Assembly: GCF_014645815.1 (NCBI RefSeq)
Contig: NZ_BMML01000005.1
Location: 372,001 to 436,000, forward strand
Source: Streptomyces fuscichromogenes
GTDB taxonomy: Bacteria; Actinomycetota; Actinomycetes; Streptomycetales; Streptomycetaceae
Direction: 5' to 3'
Length of the DNA: 64,000 bases
The notes below the pieces were generated by a model, which did not search any database, was not told the DNA's origin, and was given only the letters and a program-made list of their open reading frames with translations. A program made the translations under genes and the position numbers. Below are positions 26,979 to 34,734 of this stretch, one piece after another (within the stretch, counting starts at the first letter, position 1; each line of letters starts with the position of its first letter).

Positions 26979-28214
26979 ATGACCACCAGCCCCCTCCTGA
27001 CCGGCCTGGGCGCAGAGCTCCCCGAGCTGCGGGCGCTCTACGAGGACCTGCACACGCATCCGGAGCTCTCCTTCGAGGAGGAGCGGACCGCGGCCGTCGT
27101 CGCGGGGCGGCTGCGGGAGCAGGGCTGGGCGGTCACCGAGGGGGTCGGCGGCACCGGGGTGGTCGGGGTGCTGGCCAACGGGGACGGGCCGGTGGTGCTG
27201 CTGCGCGCCGACATGGACGCGCTGCCGGTCCACGAGGCGACCGGGCTGCCGTACGCATCGAGGACCGACGGGGTGATGCACGCGTGCGGGCACGACATGC
27301 ATGTCGCCTGGCTGCTGGGGGCCACCGGACGGCTGGCCGCCGTGCGGGACGGCTGGCGCGGGACGGTGGTCGCCGTGTTCCAGCCGGCCGAGGAGGTGGG
27401 CGGGGCCCCGAAGATGCTCGCGGACGGGTTCGCCGAGCGGTTCCCGCGGCCGGACGTGTGTCTGGCCCAGCATGTGGCGGCCGCGCCGGCCGGGCTGGTG
27501 GGGACCAGGGCGGGGGCGCTGATGGCGGGCGCGGACAGCATGCGGGTCACGCTGTTCGGGCGGGGCGGGCACGGTTCCACGCCGGAGGCCACCGTCGACC
27601 CGGTGGTGCTGGCCGCGGCCGTGGTGATGCGGCTTCAGACGGTCGTCTCCCGGGAGGTGGCCGCGGGCCAGCAGGCCGTCGTCACGGTCGGTTCGATCCA
27701 CGGCGGGACCAAGGAGAACATCATCCCGGACACCGTCGAGCTGAAGATCAACATACGGACCGCCACGGCGGCGGTCCGGGAGCGGGTGCTGGCGGCGGTC
27801 GAGCGGGTGGTACGGGCCGAGGCGGCCGCCTCCGCCGCGCCCAGGGAACCGGAGTTCGTCACCATCGACTCCTTCCCGGTCACCTACAACGACCCCCGGG
27901 CGACCGAGGCCGTCCAGGCCGCGCTGTCCGGTGAATTCCCGGGCCTCACCTTCGAGTTGACCTCCCCGGTGCCCAACAGTGAGGACTTCGGGGCCTTCGG
28001 CACGGCCCTGGGGGTGCCCTCCGTCTACTGGTTCGTCGGCGGCGCCGACCACCGGCTCTACGAGGGCGTGGACCTGGAGTCCCTGGTCCGTGACGGCATC
28101 CCCCCGCAGATCCCCGCCAACCACTCCCCGCACTTCGCCCCCGTCCCGGAGCCGACGATCGAGACGGGCGTACGGGCGCTGCTCGCGGCGGCGGCCCACT
28201 GGCTCGCCCCCTGA
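26979..28214 (+). CDS. M20-family amidohydrolase
   Basis: 411 aa, ATG at 26979 after CGGGAG. Metal-binding and catalytic signatures of the M20D group are seen: LRADMDALPVHE, HACGHDMHVAWLLG, PAEEVGGAPKML with the catalytic Glu pair, and a dimerisation insert (GRGGHGSTPEATVDPV). It would remove the acyl group from N-acyl amino acids (hippurate/IAA-conjugate type). Cytoplasmic, no signal peptide. Substrate not predictable. Confidence 0.93.
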   Translation: MTTSPLLTGLGAELPELRALYEDLHTHPELSFEEERTAAVVAGRLREQGWAVTEGVGGTGVVGVLANGDGPVVLLRADMDALPVHEATGLPYASRTDGVMHACGHDMHVAWLLGATGRLAAVRDGWRGTVVAVFQPAEEVGGAPKMLADGFAERFPRPDVCLAQHVAAAPAGLVGTRAGALMAGADSMRVTLFGRGGHGSTPEATVDPVVLAAAVVMRLQTVVSREVAAGQQAVVTVGSIHGGTKENIIPDTVELKINIRTATAAVRERVLAAVERVVRAEAAASAAPREPEFVTIDSFPVTYNDPRATEAVQAALSGEFPGLTFELTSPVPNSEDFGAFGTALGVPSVYWFVGGADHRLYEGVDLESLVRDGIPPQIPANHSPHFAPVPEPTIETGVRALLAAAAHWLAP

Positions 28215-28227
28215 CGCCCTCCCCGGC

Positions 28228-29799
28228 TCAGCGCAGCGCGCTCGCCCGCCGGTGTCCCGGGATCGCCAGCCACCCCGCGGCCGCCGTCCGCGCCGTCGGC
28301 AGGAAGCCCGGGTCGGACCGGATCTCCGCCAGCAGATCGTCCCGGGCCGCCATGCCCAGGGCGTAGACCAGGCTCTCCACGGTGGCCGCGCTCACCGGGT
28401 CCCGGGTGAGCCGCCAGGCGGTGTGGTGGTGGGCGACGGCGGTGCGCAGGAACCCGGAGTCCGCGTCGTCGGCCGCCACATGGCCGAGCGCGCGCACCGC
28501 CACGTACGCCGTGCGGCGCGGCACGCCCGGCCGTACGGCGAGCGCCTTGAGCAGGGCCCGGTGCCGGCGGTCGCCGAGGATCCGCAGCGCCTCCAGCAGG
28601 GGCACCGCGAGTTCCTCGTGGCGCAGGCTCGACGGCCGGGCCAGTTCGGCGGCGACCGCGTCGGCCAGCGGTTCCCGGTAGGGGGTGGCCGCCAGCAGGA
28701 AGGCCGCGTACAGCCGGACGTCGAAGACCGGCGAGGTGAGGGTCTCGGCGACCAGGGCGTGCGCCACGGTGGTGTCCGGGACCAGGTCCGGTTCCATCGC
28801 CCGCACGGGGGCGGTGACCCGGCGGACGGCCGGGGTGAGCAGCCCGGCCGCGCTGTCCCTGGGCCGCGTCGGCGGCGGTGCCGTGCCACGGCCGCCCAGC
28901 AGGGTGCGGGCGTGCTCGGGGTGGGCGCGGGCCAGCCAGCGGCGCAGCGGGTCGACCTGGTCGGCGACCGGGCCCGTGCCGGCGGAGTCGCACAGGGCGT
29001 GGACCAGGGTGCGCAGCTGGCCGCGGTCGAAGTGCCGGTAGCCGACCTTGCGGAAACAGGCCATCACCGCGCCCCGGTGGGCCAACGGGCCGCTCGGGTC
29101 GGTGAGTTCGGCGAGGACCCGGCCGGCGGCGTCGGGATGGCCGCAGTTGTCCAGGGCGCACACGATCTCGGTCGCCGTCGCCCGGGAGCGGCCCGCGGCG
29201 AGTTCGGCGCAGGCGAGCACGACGGTACGGCCGCCGCGCGGATGGTTGAGGAGCCGGTTGAGGGTCTCGAAGCGGAGCATCCAGGGCAGGTCGTCGGCGA
29301 TCACCATCTCCTCGACGAGGCGTTCGGCCAGGCCGTACCAGGTACCGGACGGCATCAGCACGACGTCCGGGCGGGCGCACAGCCCGTCGGCGATCCGGTC
29401 CCAGTCCTCGCCGGTCAGCACGGCGCCGGACAGGGCCTGTTCGAGCAGGTCCTCCAGCAGGTCCTCGCCGGTGGTGACCGGGGCGGTGTCCAGGACCGGG
29501 GCCGGGGCCAGGTAGCGCCAGACCGTGCGGGCGGTGGCGGTGAGGAGGTTGCGGGGCAGGCCGAGCAACTCCTCGTAGCGGCGGACTGCGGCCCAGGGCA
29601 CGGCCGTCCGGGCGGTCTCCCAGCGGGACAGGGTGGAGACGCTGACCTCGCGGTCGTAGCAGCCGCCGTGGAAGGCGGTGGCGAAGGCAGGCAGGGAGCG
29701 GAAGGCGGGGTCCGTGCCGAGCAGGCGGTTGACGCGCAGCAGCCAGGCCACACGGGGCCGGCGGCCCGGAGCGCCGCCCGCGGTCAAGTGCGTGCTCAT
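28228..29799 (-). CDS. XRE-family regulator with long helical-repeat domain
   Basis: 523 aa from the ATG at 29799. The N-terminal segment (about 15-75, VAWLLRVNRLLGTDPAFRSL ... VSVSTLSRWETART) looks like a Cro/C1-type HTH. The remaining about 430 residues are Leu/Ala-rich helical pairs resembling HEAT/ARM repeats. It probably binds DNA and senses a protein or peptide partner. Its 3' end lies 13 bases from the convergent M20 gene. Confidence 0.75.
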   Translation of the reverse strand: MSTHLTAGGAPGRRPRVAWLLRVNRLLGTDPAFRSLPAFATAFHGGCYDREVSVSTLSRWETARTAVPWAAVRRYEELLGLPRNLLTATARTVWRYLAPAPVLDTAPVTTGEDLLEDLLEQALSGAVLTGEDWDRIADGLCARPDVVLMPSGTWYGLAERLVEEMVIADDLPWMLRFETLNRLLNHPRGGRTVVLACAELAAGRSRATATEIVCALDNCGHPDAAGRVLAELTDPSGPLAHRGAVMACFRKVGYRHFDRGQLRTLVHALCDSAGTGPVADQVDPLRRWLARAHPEHARTLLGGRGTAPPPTRPRDSAAGLLTPAVRRVTAPVRAMEPDLVPDTTVAHALVAETLTSPVFDVRLYAAFLLAATPYREPLADAVAAELARPSSLRHEELAVPLLEALRILGDRRHRALLKALAVRPGVPRRTAYVAVRALGHVAADDADSGFLRTAVAHHHTAWRLTRDPVSAATVESLVYALGMAARDDLLAEIRSDPGFLPTARTAAAGWLAIPGHRRASALR

Positions 29800-30144
29800 G
29801 ACGGACAGTTTGGCAGCAGTCGTCTGACATCGTGGCAAGTGCGGCAGAGCTTTTCCGTGCCGCATACCCGAGGTGCCGGGAGCGCGGCGGGTCCGTTGCA
29901 CGCGTCCACCGGATGTGCAACGCGCCCCGGGCGGCGGGCCGAACGGCGGTACCAAGAGGGGGACGGGGGAAGGCCGGCGAGGAGGACGGGGGGCGCGGAT
30001 GCCCAGGGCTCGACCGCGCGAACTCCTCGCCGGCGACCACCTGCCGCCGCCGGTGGCCAACGGCAAGGCACCACCCGACGGCCCCACAACGCCTGGCAAC
30101 CGGCCCGCGGGATCTCGCACCGGCCCACGGCTGCCGGCTCCGGC
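29800..30144. other. Intergenic region, no gene seen
   Basis: 345 bases between the XRE gene start and the LuxR gene stop. An 8-base inverted repeat CGTTGCAC (29894-29901) / GTGCAACG (29915-29922) is the most notable element and may be an operator for the XRE gene. A second weaker one (TGCGGCA ... TGCCGCA, about 29842-29869) is closer to the start. ORFs here lack convincing starts and codon bias. Confidence 0.5.
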
Positions 30145-32877
30145 TCACGGGTGGGAGGTCGGCTGGTCCAGGGCCGGGCGGAGGTCCGTGCGGCGGCGGA
30201 TGCCCAGCTTGCGGTAGGTGTGCGTGAGATGGGTCTCCACGGTGCGGCGGGCCAGATGGAGCAGGGCCGCGATCTCCACGTTCGTGCGGCCCTCGGCGGC
30301 GAGTTCGGCGATCCGACGCTCGCTGCCGGTGAGGGAGGCGGCGCCGGTACGGCGTCTGGGGGAGCGGGCGCCGCCTTTCCGCAGGATCACCTCGGTCAGC
30401 TCCGACAGCCGTACCGCGCCCTGCCGTTCGGCGTGCTCGGCGGCCTCCCGCAGGCAGTCCCGGGCCCGCGCCGCCTCACCGGCGGCGGTCAGCTGGCGGC
30501 CCAGCGCGATCAGGGCGAGCGCCGGCTCGGTACCGGCCGGGCCGCCGTCCCGCAGCAGCCGTACGGCGTCCTCGGTGAGTTCCAGGCCGCGGCGGCCGCC
30601 GGTCGCCGTACCGAGGACGCGCAGCGCCCGCCCCACCGTGCGCGGGGTGTCCCAGACCCGGGCCAGCCGCAGCTCCTCCTCGGCCAGCGCGATGGCCTCC
30701 AGCGGGCGGTCCAGGGCCAGCCGGCACTCGGCGGCCGCCGTCCGCCAGGGCGTGACCACCGGGCTGATCACCTCACGGGCGGTCTGGCGGCGCCCGCACT
30801 CCAGGAAGTCGTCCAGCGCGGCGGCCGGATCACCGGCGGCGGCCCGCACCACGCCCCGCGCGTACAGGAACCGGTTCAGCTCCCAGGAGTCCGGTGCCTC
30901 CCGCAGGTCGATCCCGGCCACGAGGCCCGCGGCCGCGGCGCCGCGGCCGGTCTCCACGAGCTCGATCAGCGCCTGCGCGTCGGCGTTGGTGGGCGTGACC
31001 GTGTCCGGGACGGCGGCCGGGCGGGTGTAGTCGGCGCGGGCCGCCGCGATGTCCGTACGGCTGTTGAGCAGGGCCTGGTGCATGGGGTGCAGCAGGTCGG
31101 GGCGCTGCCCGGCCAGGCCGCGGTCCACCAGCCGGTCGGCCTCGTCGAGTTCGTCGGCCCACTGGGCGACCGCGGCCGCCGTACCGACGAGGATCGGCTC
31201 GGTGAGCGGGTCGGTGGGCTCGGCGAGCAGGGCGCGCAGCTGCCGCATGGCGTCCCGGGCCGAGGCGAGGCCCGCGGAGGCCGCGTGCCGGACGAGCAGG
31301 GCCTGGCCGGCCGTGCCGACCAGCTCCGGGGAGCGGTCGGCGGTCTCGGACAGCCGCCGGTAGACCTCCTGCCGGATCTCCTGGTCCTGGTCGGACAGCA
31401 GTACGGAGGCGGTGTGCAGGGTGCGCACCAGGTCCGGACGGCCGTGGAGTTCGACGTCCACGGAGCGCAGCAGCTCGACGGCCTTGCGGGTGCGGCCCCG
31501 GCCGGTCAGCGCGGTGCCCAGGGCGACGGCCGCGCGCACCCGGTCCTGCGGGGCGGCCGGCAGCCGCACCGCCTCGGCGAGCCGGGGGATCGCGGCCGAG
31601 GAGCGGGGCGCCGCGTACTCCAGCGAGCCCAGCTCGGTCAGCAGCCGCTGCCGGTGGTCGTCGGAGAGGGGCTCCTCCAGGGCGCGTCGCAGATAGCCGA
31701 CGGCGTCCTCGGCCCGGTCCTCGTAGAGGGCGACCGCGGCCGCGTCCTGGAGCAGGGGCAGCGCCCAGGGGGCGTCCACCGGGCCGGTCGCGAGCAGCTG
31801 GCGGGCCACGGCCTCGGCGGGGGCGTCCTGGTGCAGCATCGCCTCGGCGATCGCCCGGTGGGCGGTGCGGCGGCGGGCGGCCGGGACGCCGGTGAGGATC
31901 GCGTCGCGCAGCAGGGGGTGCGGGAAGTGGGGGCGGCCGTCGGCTCCCAGGGTGAGCAGGCCGAGGTTGGTCATGGCGGTGAGCCAGCCGGCCACCCGGA
32001 TGGGGTCGGCGTCGGCCAGTTCGGCGAGGAGCGGGGTGATCTCGTTCTCCGGCAGGCCGGTGCCGGGCTCCTCCTCCAGGACGGCGAGGGCGCGGGCGAC
32101 CTCGGTGGTGGCCGGTCCCGCACTGTCCAGCCACCACTGCACGGCGGCCGGGTAGGCGCCCGGGTAGAGGGCGGCCGTCGTCTCGGGGACGTCCGGGTGC
32201 CGGCTCTCGTCGAGGTCGTCCAGGAGGGCGCCCAGCAGCAGGGGGCTGCCGGCGGCCGCGCGGACGCAGGCGTCGGTCCAGGACCCGGACGCGGCGGGGA
32301 ACCGGGCCCGTACCCGGGCGGCCGCGGCGGCCCGGGCGAGGGGGGCGAGGGTGTGGGTGCGGACCAGCGCCGGCGGGAGGGTGTGGGCGAAGCCGGGGGC
32401 GGGCGGTTCGAGGTCGTACTGGCTGCGTTCGCCGACGACCAGGAGGATGGGTAAGCGGTCTATGTGCCGGGCGGACTCCACGAGCCAGCGGCGCGAGGGG
32501 GCGTCGGCGAGGTGGACGTCGTCCACGGCCACCAGCAGGGGCGAGTCCGCGGCGTAGGCGCGCAGCACCCGCCAGAGCCGGGCGGCGGTGCCCCGCTCGT
32601 CCCCGTCCACCGCGAGGTCGGCGAACTCGGGGACCGGGCCGAGGAGTTGCAGGACGGTGCTGAAGGAGATCGCGGTGTCGCCGGGTGAGCAGCGGGCGCG
32701 GAGCACCTTCAGGCCGAGGGCGGCCGCCTGCTCGGCGGCGGCCTCCAGGACGGTGGTGCGTCCGGTCCCGGTGGCGCCCCGGAGCAGCACGAGCCGGCCG
32801 CCGCCGGCCGGCGTGCGCGCGGCTTCCTCGGCCAACAGGTCGATGGCGGCGGCGAGTTCAGGGGACGGCTGGGTCAT
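30145..32877 (-). CDS. Large AAA/LuxR-type transcriptional regulator
   Basis: 910 aa. The ATG at 32877 follows CGAGGAG. The N-terminal ATPase has Walker A GATGTGRTT (about 31-39) and a Walker-B-type LLVAVDDVHLAD, then a long TPR-like helical region. A C-terminal LuxR HTH follows (LTGSERRIAELAAEGRTNVE ... RRTVETHLTHTYRKLGI). This is the LAL/MalT-like layout, where ATP and an effector drive oligomerisation. It stands divergent from the first gene of the injection-system cluster across a long hairpin region and is a candidate controller of it. Confidence 0.9.
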   Translation of the reverse strand: MTQPSPELAAAIDLLAEEAARTPAGGGRLVLLRGATGTGRTTVLEAAAEQAAALGLKVLRARCSPGDTAISFSTVLQLLGPVPEFADLAVDGDERGTAARLWRVLRAYAADSPLLVAVDDVHLADAPSRRWLVESARHIDRLPILLVVGERSQYDLEPPAPGFAHTLPPALVRTHTLAPLARAAAAARVRARFPAASGSWTDACVRAAAGSPLLLGALLDDLDESRHPDVPETTAALYPGAYPAAVQWWLDSAGPATTEVARALAVLEEEPGTGLPENEITPLLAELADADPIRVAGWLTAMTNLGLLTLGADGRPHFPHPLLRDAILTGVPAARRRTAHRAIAEAMLHQDAPAEAVARQLLATGPVDAPWALPLLQDAAAVALYEDRAEDAVGYLRRALEEPLSDDHRQRLLTELGSLEYAAPRSSAAIPRLAEAVRLPAAPQDRVRAAVALGTALTGRGRTRKAVELLRSVDVELHGRPDLVRTLHTASVLLSDQDQEIRQEVYRRLSETADRSPELVGTAGQALLVRHAASAGLASARDAMRQLRALLAEPTDPLTEPILVGTAAAVAQWADELDEADRLVDRGLAGQRPDLLHPMHQALLNSRTDIAAARADYTRPAAVPDTVTPTNADAQALIELVETGRGAAAAGLVAGIDLREAPDSWELNRFLYARGVVRAAAGDPAAALDDFLECGRRQTAREVISPVVTPWRTAAAECRLALDRPLEAIALAEEELRLARVWDTPRTVGRALRVLGTATGGRRGLELTEDAVRLLRDGGPAGTEPALALIALGRQLTAAGEAARARDCLREAAEHAERQGAVRLSELTEVILRKGGARSPRRRTGAASLTGSERRIAELAAEGRTNVEIAALLHLARRTVETHLTHTYRKLGIRRRTDLRPALDQPTSHP

Positions 32878-33024
32878 GCCTGGCTCCTCGCGGTGCGCTG
32901 GTGGGTTCGGGGGGTTAGAGCGGGTGACGGTGGGAGAGGTTGTGGGGTGGCGGGGGCGGGGCGGGGTTTGTTGCGGGGGCGGCACATTTGATACGGGGCT
33001 GTGGATCTGGGTACGGGTGCCTTG

Positions 33025-33147
33025 GGTTGTGGGCGGCTGCGGGTGAGTCGTGGCTGGTCGCGCAGTTCCCCGCGCCCCCAAGAAACCTTCTTGGGGGCGC
33101 GGGGAACTGCGCGAGCAACCCCCACCGGCCCGCAGCCGCCCACAACC
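33025..33147. repeat. Streptomyces-type long palindromic hairpin element
   Basis: A two-tier palindrome: outer arms 33025-33043 and 33129-33147 (19 bp, perfect) and inner arms 33058-33084 and 33088-33114 (27 bp, perfect) with a 3-base loop. The inner arm contains CGCGCAGTTCCCCGCGCCC, a motif I know as a common dispersed intergenic element in Streptomyces. The whole gap 32878-33288 (411 bases) between divergent regulators contains this element and no convincing gene. It may insulate the two promoters or end stray transcripts. Confidence 0.85.
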
Positions 33148-33288
33148 TCCCCCGGCCCCCGAATATCTCGTGGTTCTTCTCGTGGTGCTCCACGATTGTC
33201 GTTGCCCCTTTGGTCACAGGAGGCTGGAGTACTCCCGCCCGTCACCGTTCCCTCAGAGGCGACGGGCCCGTGGACATAGGGGAAGCGG

Positions 33289-33939
33289 TTGGTCAGCAAC
33301 AGCTCTTTCGCGTCGGTCGGACGCACGCCCGTGGTCGTGCACGCACCCGACCCGATCTCCCGGGAGGGCGCGCTCAGCCAGTTGCGCCGGCACCCGGAGA
33401 TCGAGGTGCGGGAGGAGTCCGAGACCGGTCCCGGCACGGTGGCGCTGCTCATCAGTGACAGTCTTGACGAACCGGAACTGACCCGGCTGCGCCGGGTGGT
33501 GCGCAGCGAGGGGGCGCGGGCGGTACTCGTGGTCGGGACGCTGCGCGAGACCGAGCTGCTCGATGTGATCGAGTGCGGGGTCGGAGCCATCGTATGGCGC
33601 CACGAGGCCACCGAACTCCGGCTCGTGCAGGCCGTGCTGGCGGCCGCCCGGGGCGACGGCGACCTGCCGGCCGACCTGCTCGGCCGGCTCATCAACCAGG
33701 TCGGCACCCTGCACCGCAGCGCCGCCGGGCGTCCGGGCGCCCCGGCCTCCGGGCTGTCGGCCCGCGAGGTGGACGTACTGCGGCTGGTCGCCGAGGGGCT
33801 CGACACCGCTGAGATCGCCAGCAAGCTGTCCTATTCCGAGCGCACCGTGAAGAACGTCATGCACGGGCTGACCACCCGACTGCATCTGCGCAACCGGGCC
33901 CATGCCGTGGCCCATGCCCTGCGGGAAGGCTACATCTGA
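33289..33939 (+). CDS. LuxR-type regulator at the head of the CIS cluster
   Basis: 216 aa, TTG start after AGGGGAAG. Residues about 12-125 look like a receiver-type alpha/beta domain (TPVVVHAPDPISREGALSQL ... AVLVVGTLRETELLDVIECG), but the phospho-accepting Asp is not obvious, so it may be an atypical receiver. The C-terminal HTH (LSAREVDVLRLVAEGLDTAE ... SERTVKNVMHGLTTRL) is a clear LuxR/NarL domain. It precedes the tail-terminator gene by 135 bases and is the natural local regulator of the injection system. Confidence 0.88.
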   Translation: MVSNSSFASVGRTPVVVHAPDPISREGALSQLRRHPEIEVREESETGPGTVALLISDSLDEPELTRLRRVVRSEGARAVLVVGTLRETELLDVIECGVGAIVWRHEATELRLVQAVLAAARGDGDLPADLLGRLINQVGTLHRSAAGRPGAPASGLSAREVDVLRLVAEGLDTAEIASKLSYSERTVKNVMHGLTTRLHLRNRAHAVAHALREGYI

Positions 33940-34074
33940 CCGATCGGGCAGCGGACACCGGTTCCGGGGCAGGCCGGTCTGCCCGGCCGTTCCTGCGGGG
34001 GCGGCGGGCGCGAGGGGCAGGATGGACGTGAGTGCCGAGGGGGCCGGGCGGGTCCGTGGGATGGTGAGTACGGC

Positions 34075-34734
34075 GTGATCCACGAGGTGGACCAGGTGCT
34101 GCGGAACCTGCTGACCGGCGGCGCTCTGGAGGGGTCCGGCATCGAGGTCTCCTTCGACGCCCCGACCCGCGACTGGGCGGCCCGCCGCAACGGCCCCGTG
34201 ATCAACAGCTACCTGTACGACATCCGGGAGGACGTCAACCGGCGGCAGCGCGGGCACGTCGACCTCCGTGACCAGCGGGACGTCGTGGTCAGGCGCCGCC
34301 AGCCGCCGCGCTGGTTCCGGCTGTCGTACCTGGTGACGGCGTGGACCAAGCGGCCCGAGGACGAACACCGGCTGATCAGCGCCGTGCTCGCGACCCTGAT
34401 CCCGCGGGAGCTGATCCATCCGAGCGAACTGCCGGGCTCACTCGGTGCGTTGGGCCTGACCGTGCCGCTGTCCTGCGCCGGTATCCAGACCGAGGCCCGG
34501 TCCCTCGCCGAGATCTGGTCGGCGCTCGGCGGCGAGCTCAAGCCGTCCCTGGACGTCGTGATCACCGCACCCTTCCCGGCCTACCCCGAGTACGACGCCG
34601 GTCCGCCGGTCACCGAGGGCGCGGCCGTGCGGGTGCGCGGCGGGCTGGACGACACCGCGCCGGTGCTGGAGGAGCGGGCCCACCGGCCCGGCCAGGTCGC
34701 CGAGGCCGCGGCTGCCCGGAGGGGCCGGGCGTGA
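34075..34734 (+). CDS. cis16: CIS tail terminator (DUF4255, Pvc16-like)
   Basis: 219 aa, GTG start. Matches the DUF4255/Pvc16 N-terminal type: an N-terminal helix VDQVLRNLL, then VSFDAPTRDWAARR and INSYLYDIREDVNRR, then the WFRLSYLVTAWTKRPEDEHRL core. In PVC, Afp and related particles this protein caps the distal end of the sheath and tube. The ATPase gene starts inside its stop codon (GTGA overlap), so the two are translationally coupled. Confidence 0.85.
   Translation: MIHEVDQVLRNLLTGGALEGSGIEVSFDAPTRDWAARRNGPVINSYLYDIREDVNRRQRGHVDLRDQRDVVVRRRQPPRWFRLSYLVTAWTKRPEDEHRLISAVLATLIPRELIHPSELPGSLGALGLTVPLSCAGIQTEARSLAEIWSALGGELKPSLDVVITAPFPAYPEYDAGPPVTEGAAVRVRGGLDDTAPVLEERAHRPGQVAEAAAARRGRA

Noticed and set aside
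27979..32454. 1491-aa plus-strand open frame
   Set aside because: It is antisense to the XRE and LuxR genes; the translation is Arg/Gly/Gln-rich and low in recognisable motifs, as expected for a shadow frame in high-GC DNA.
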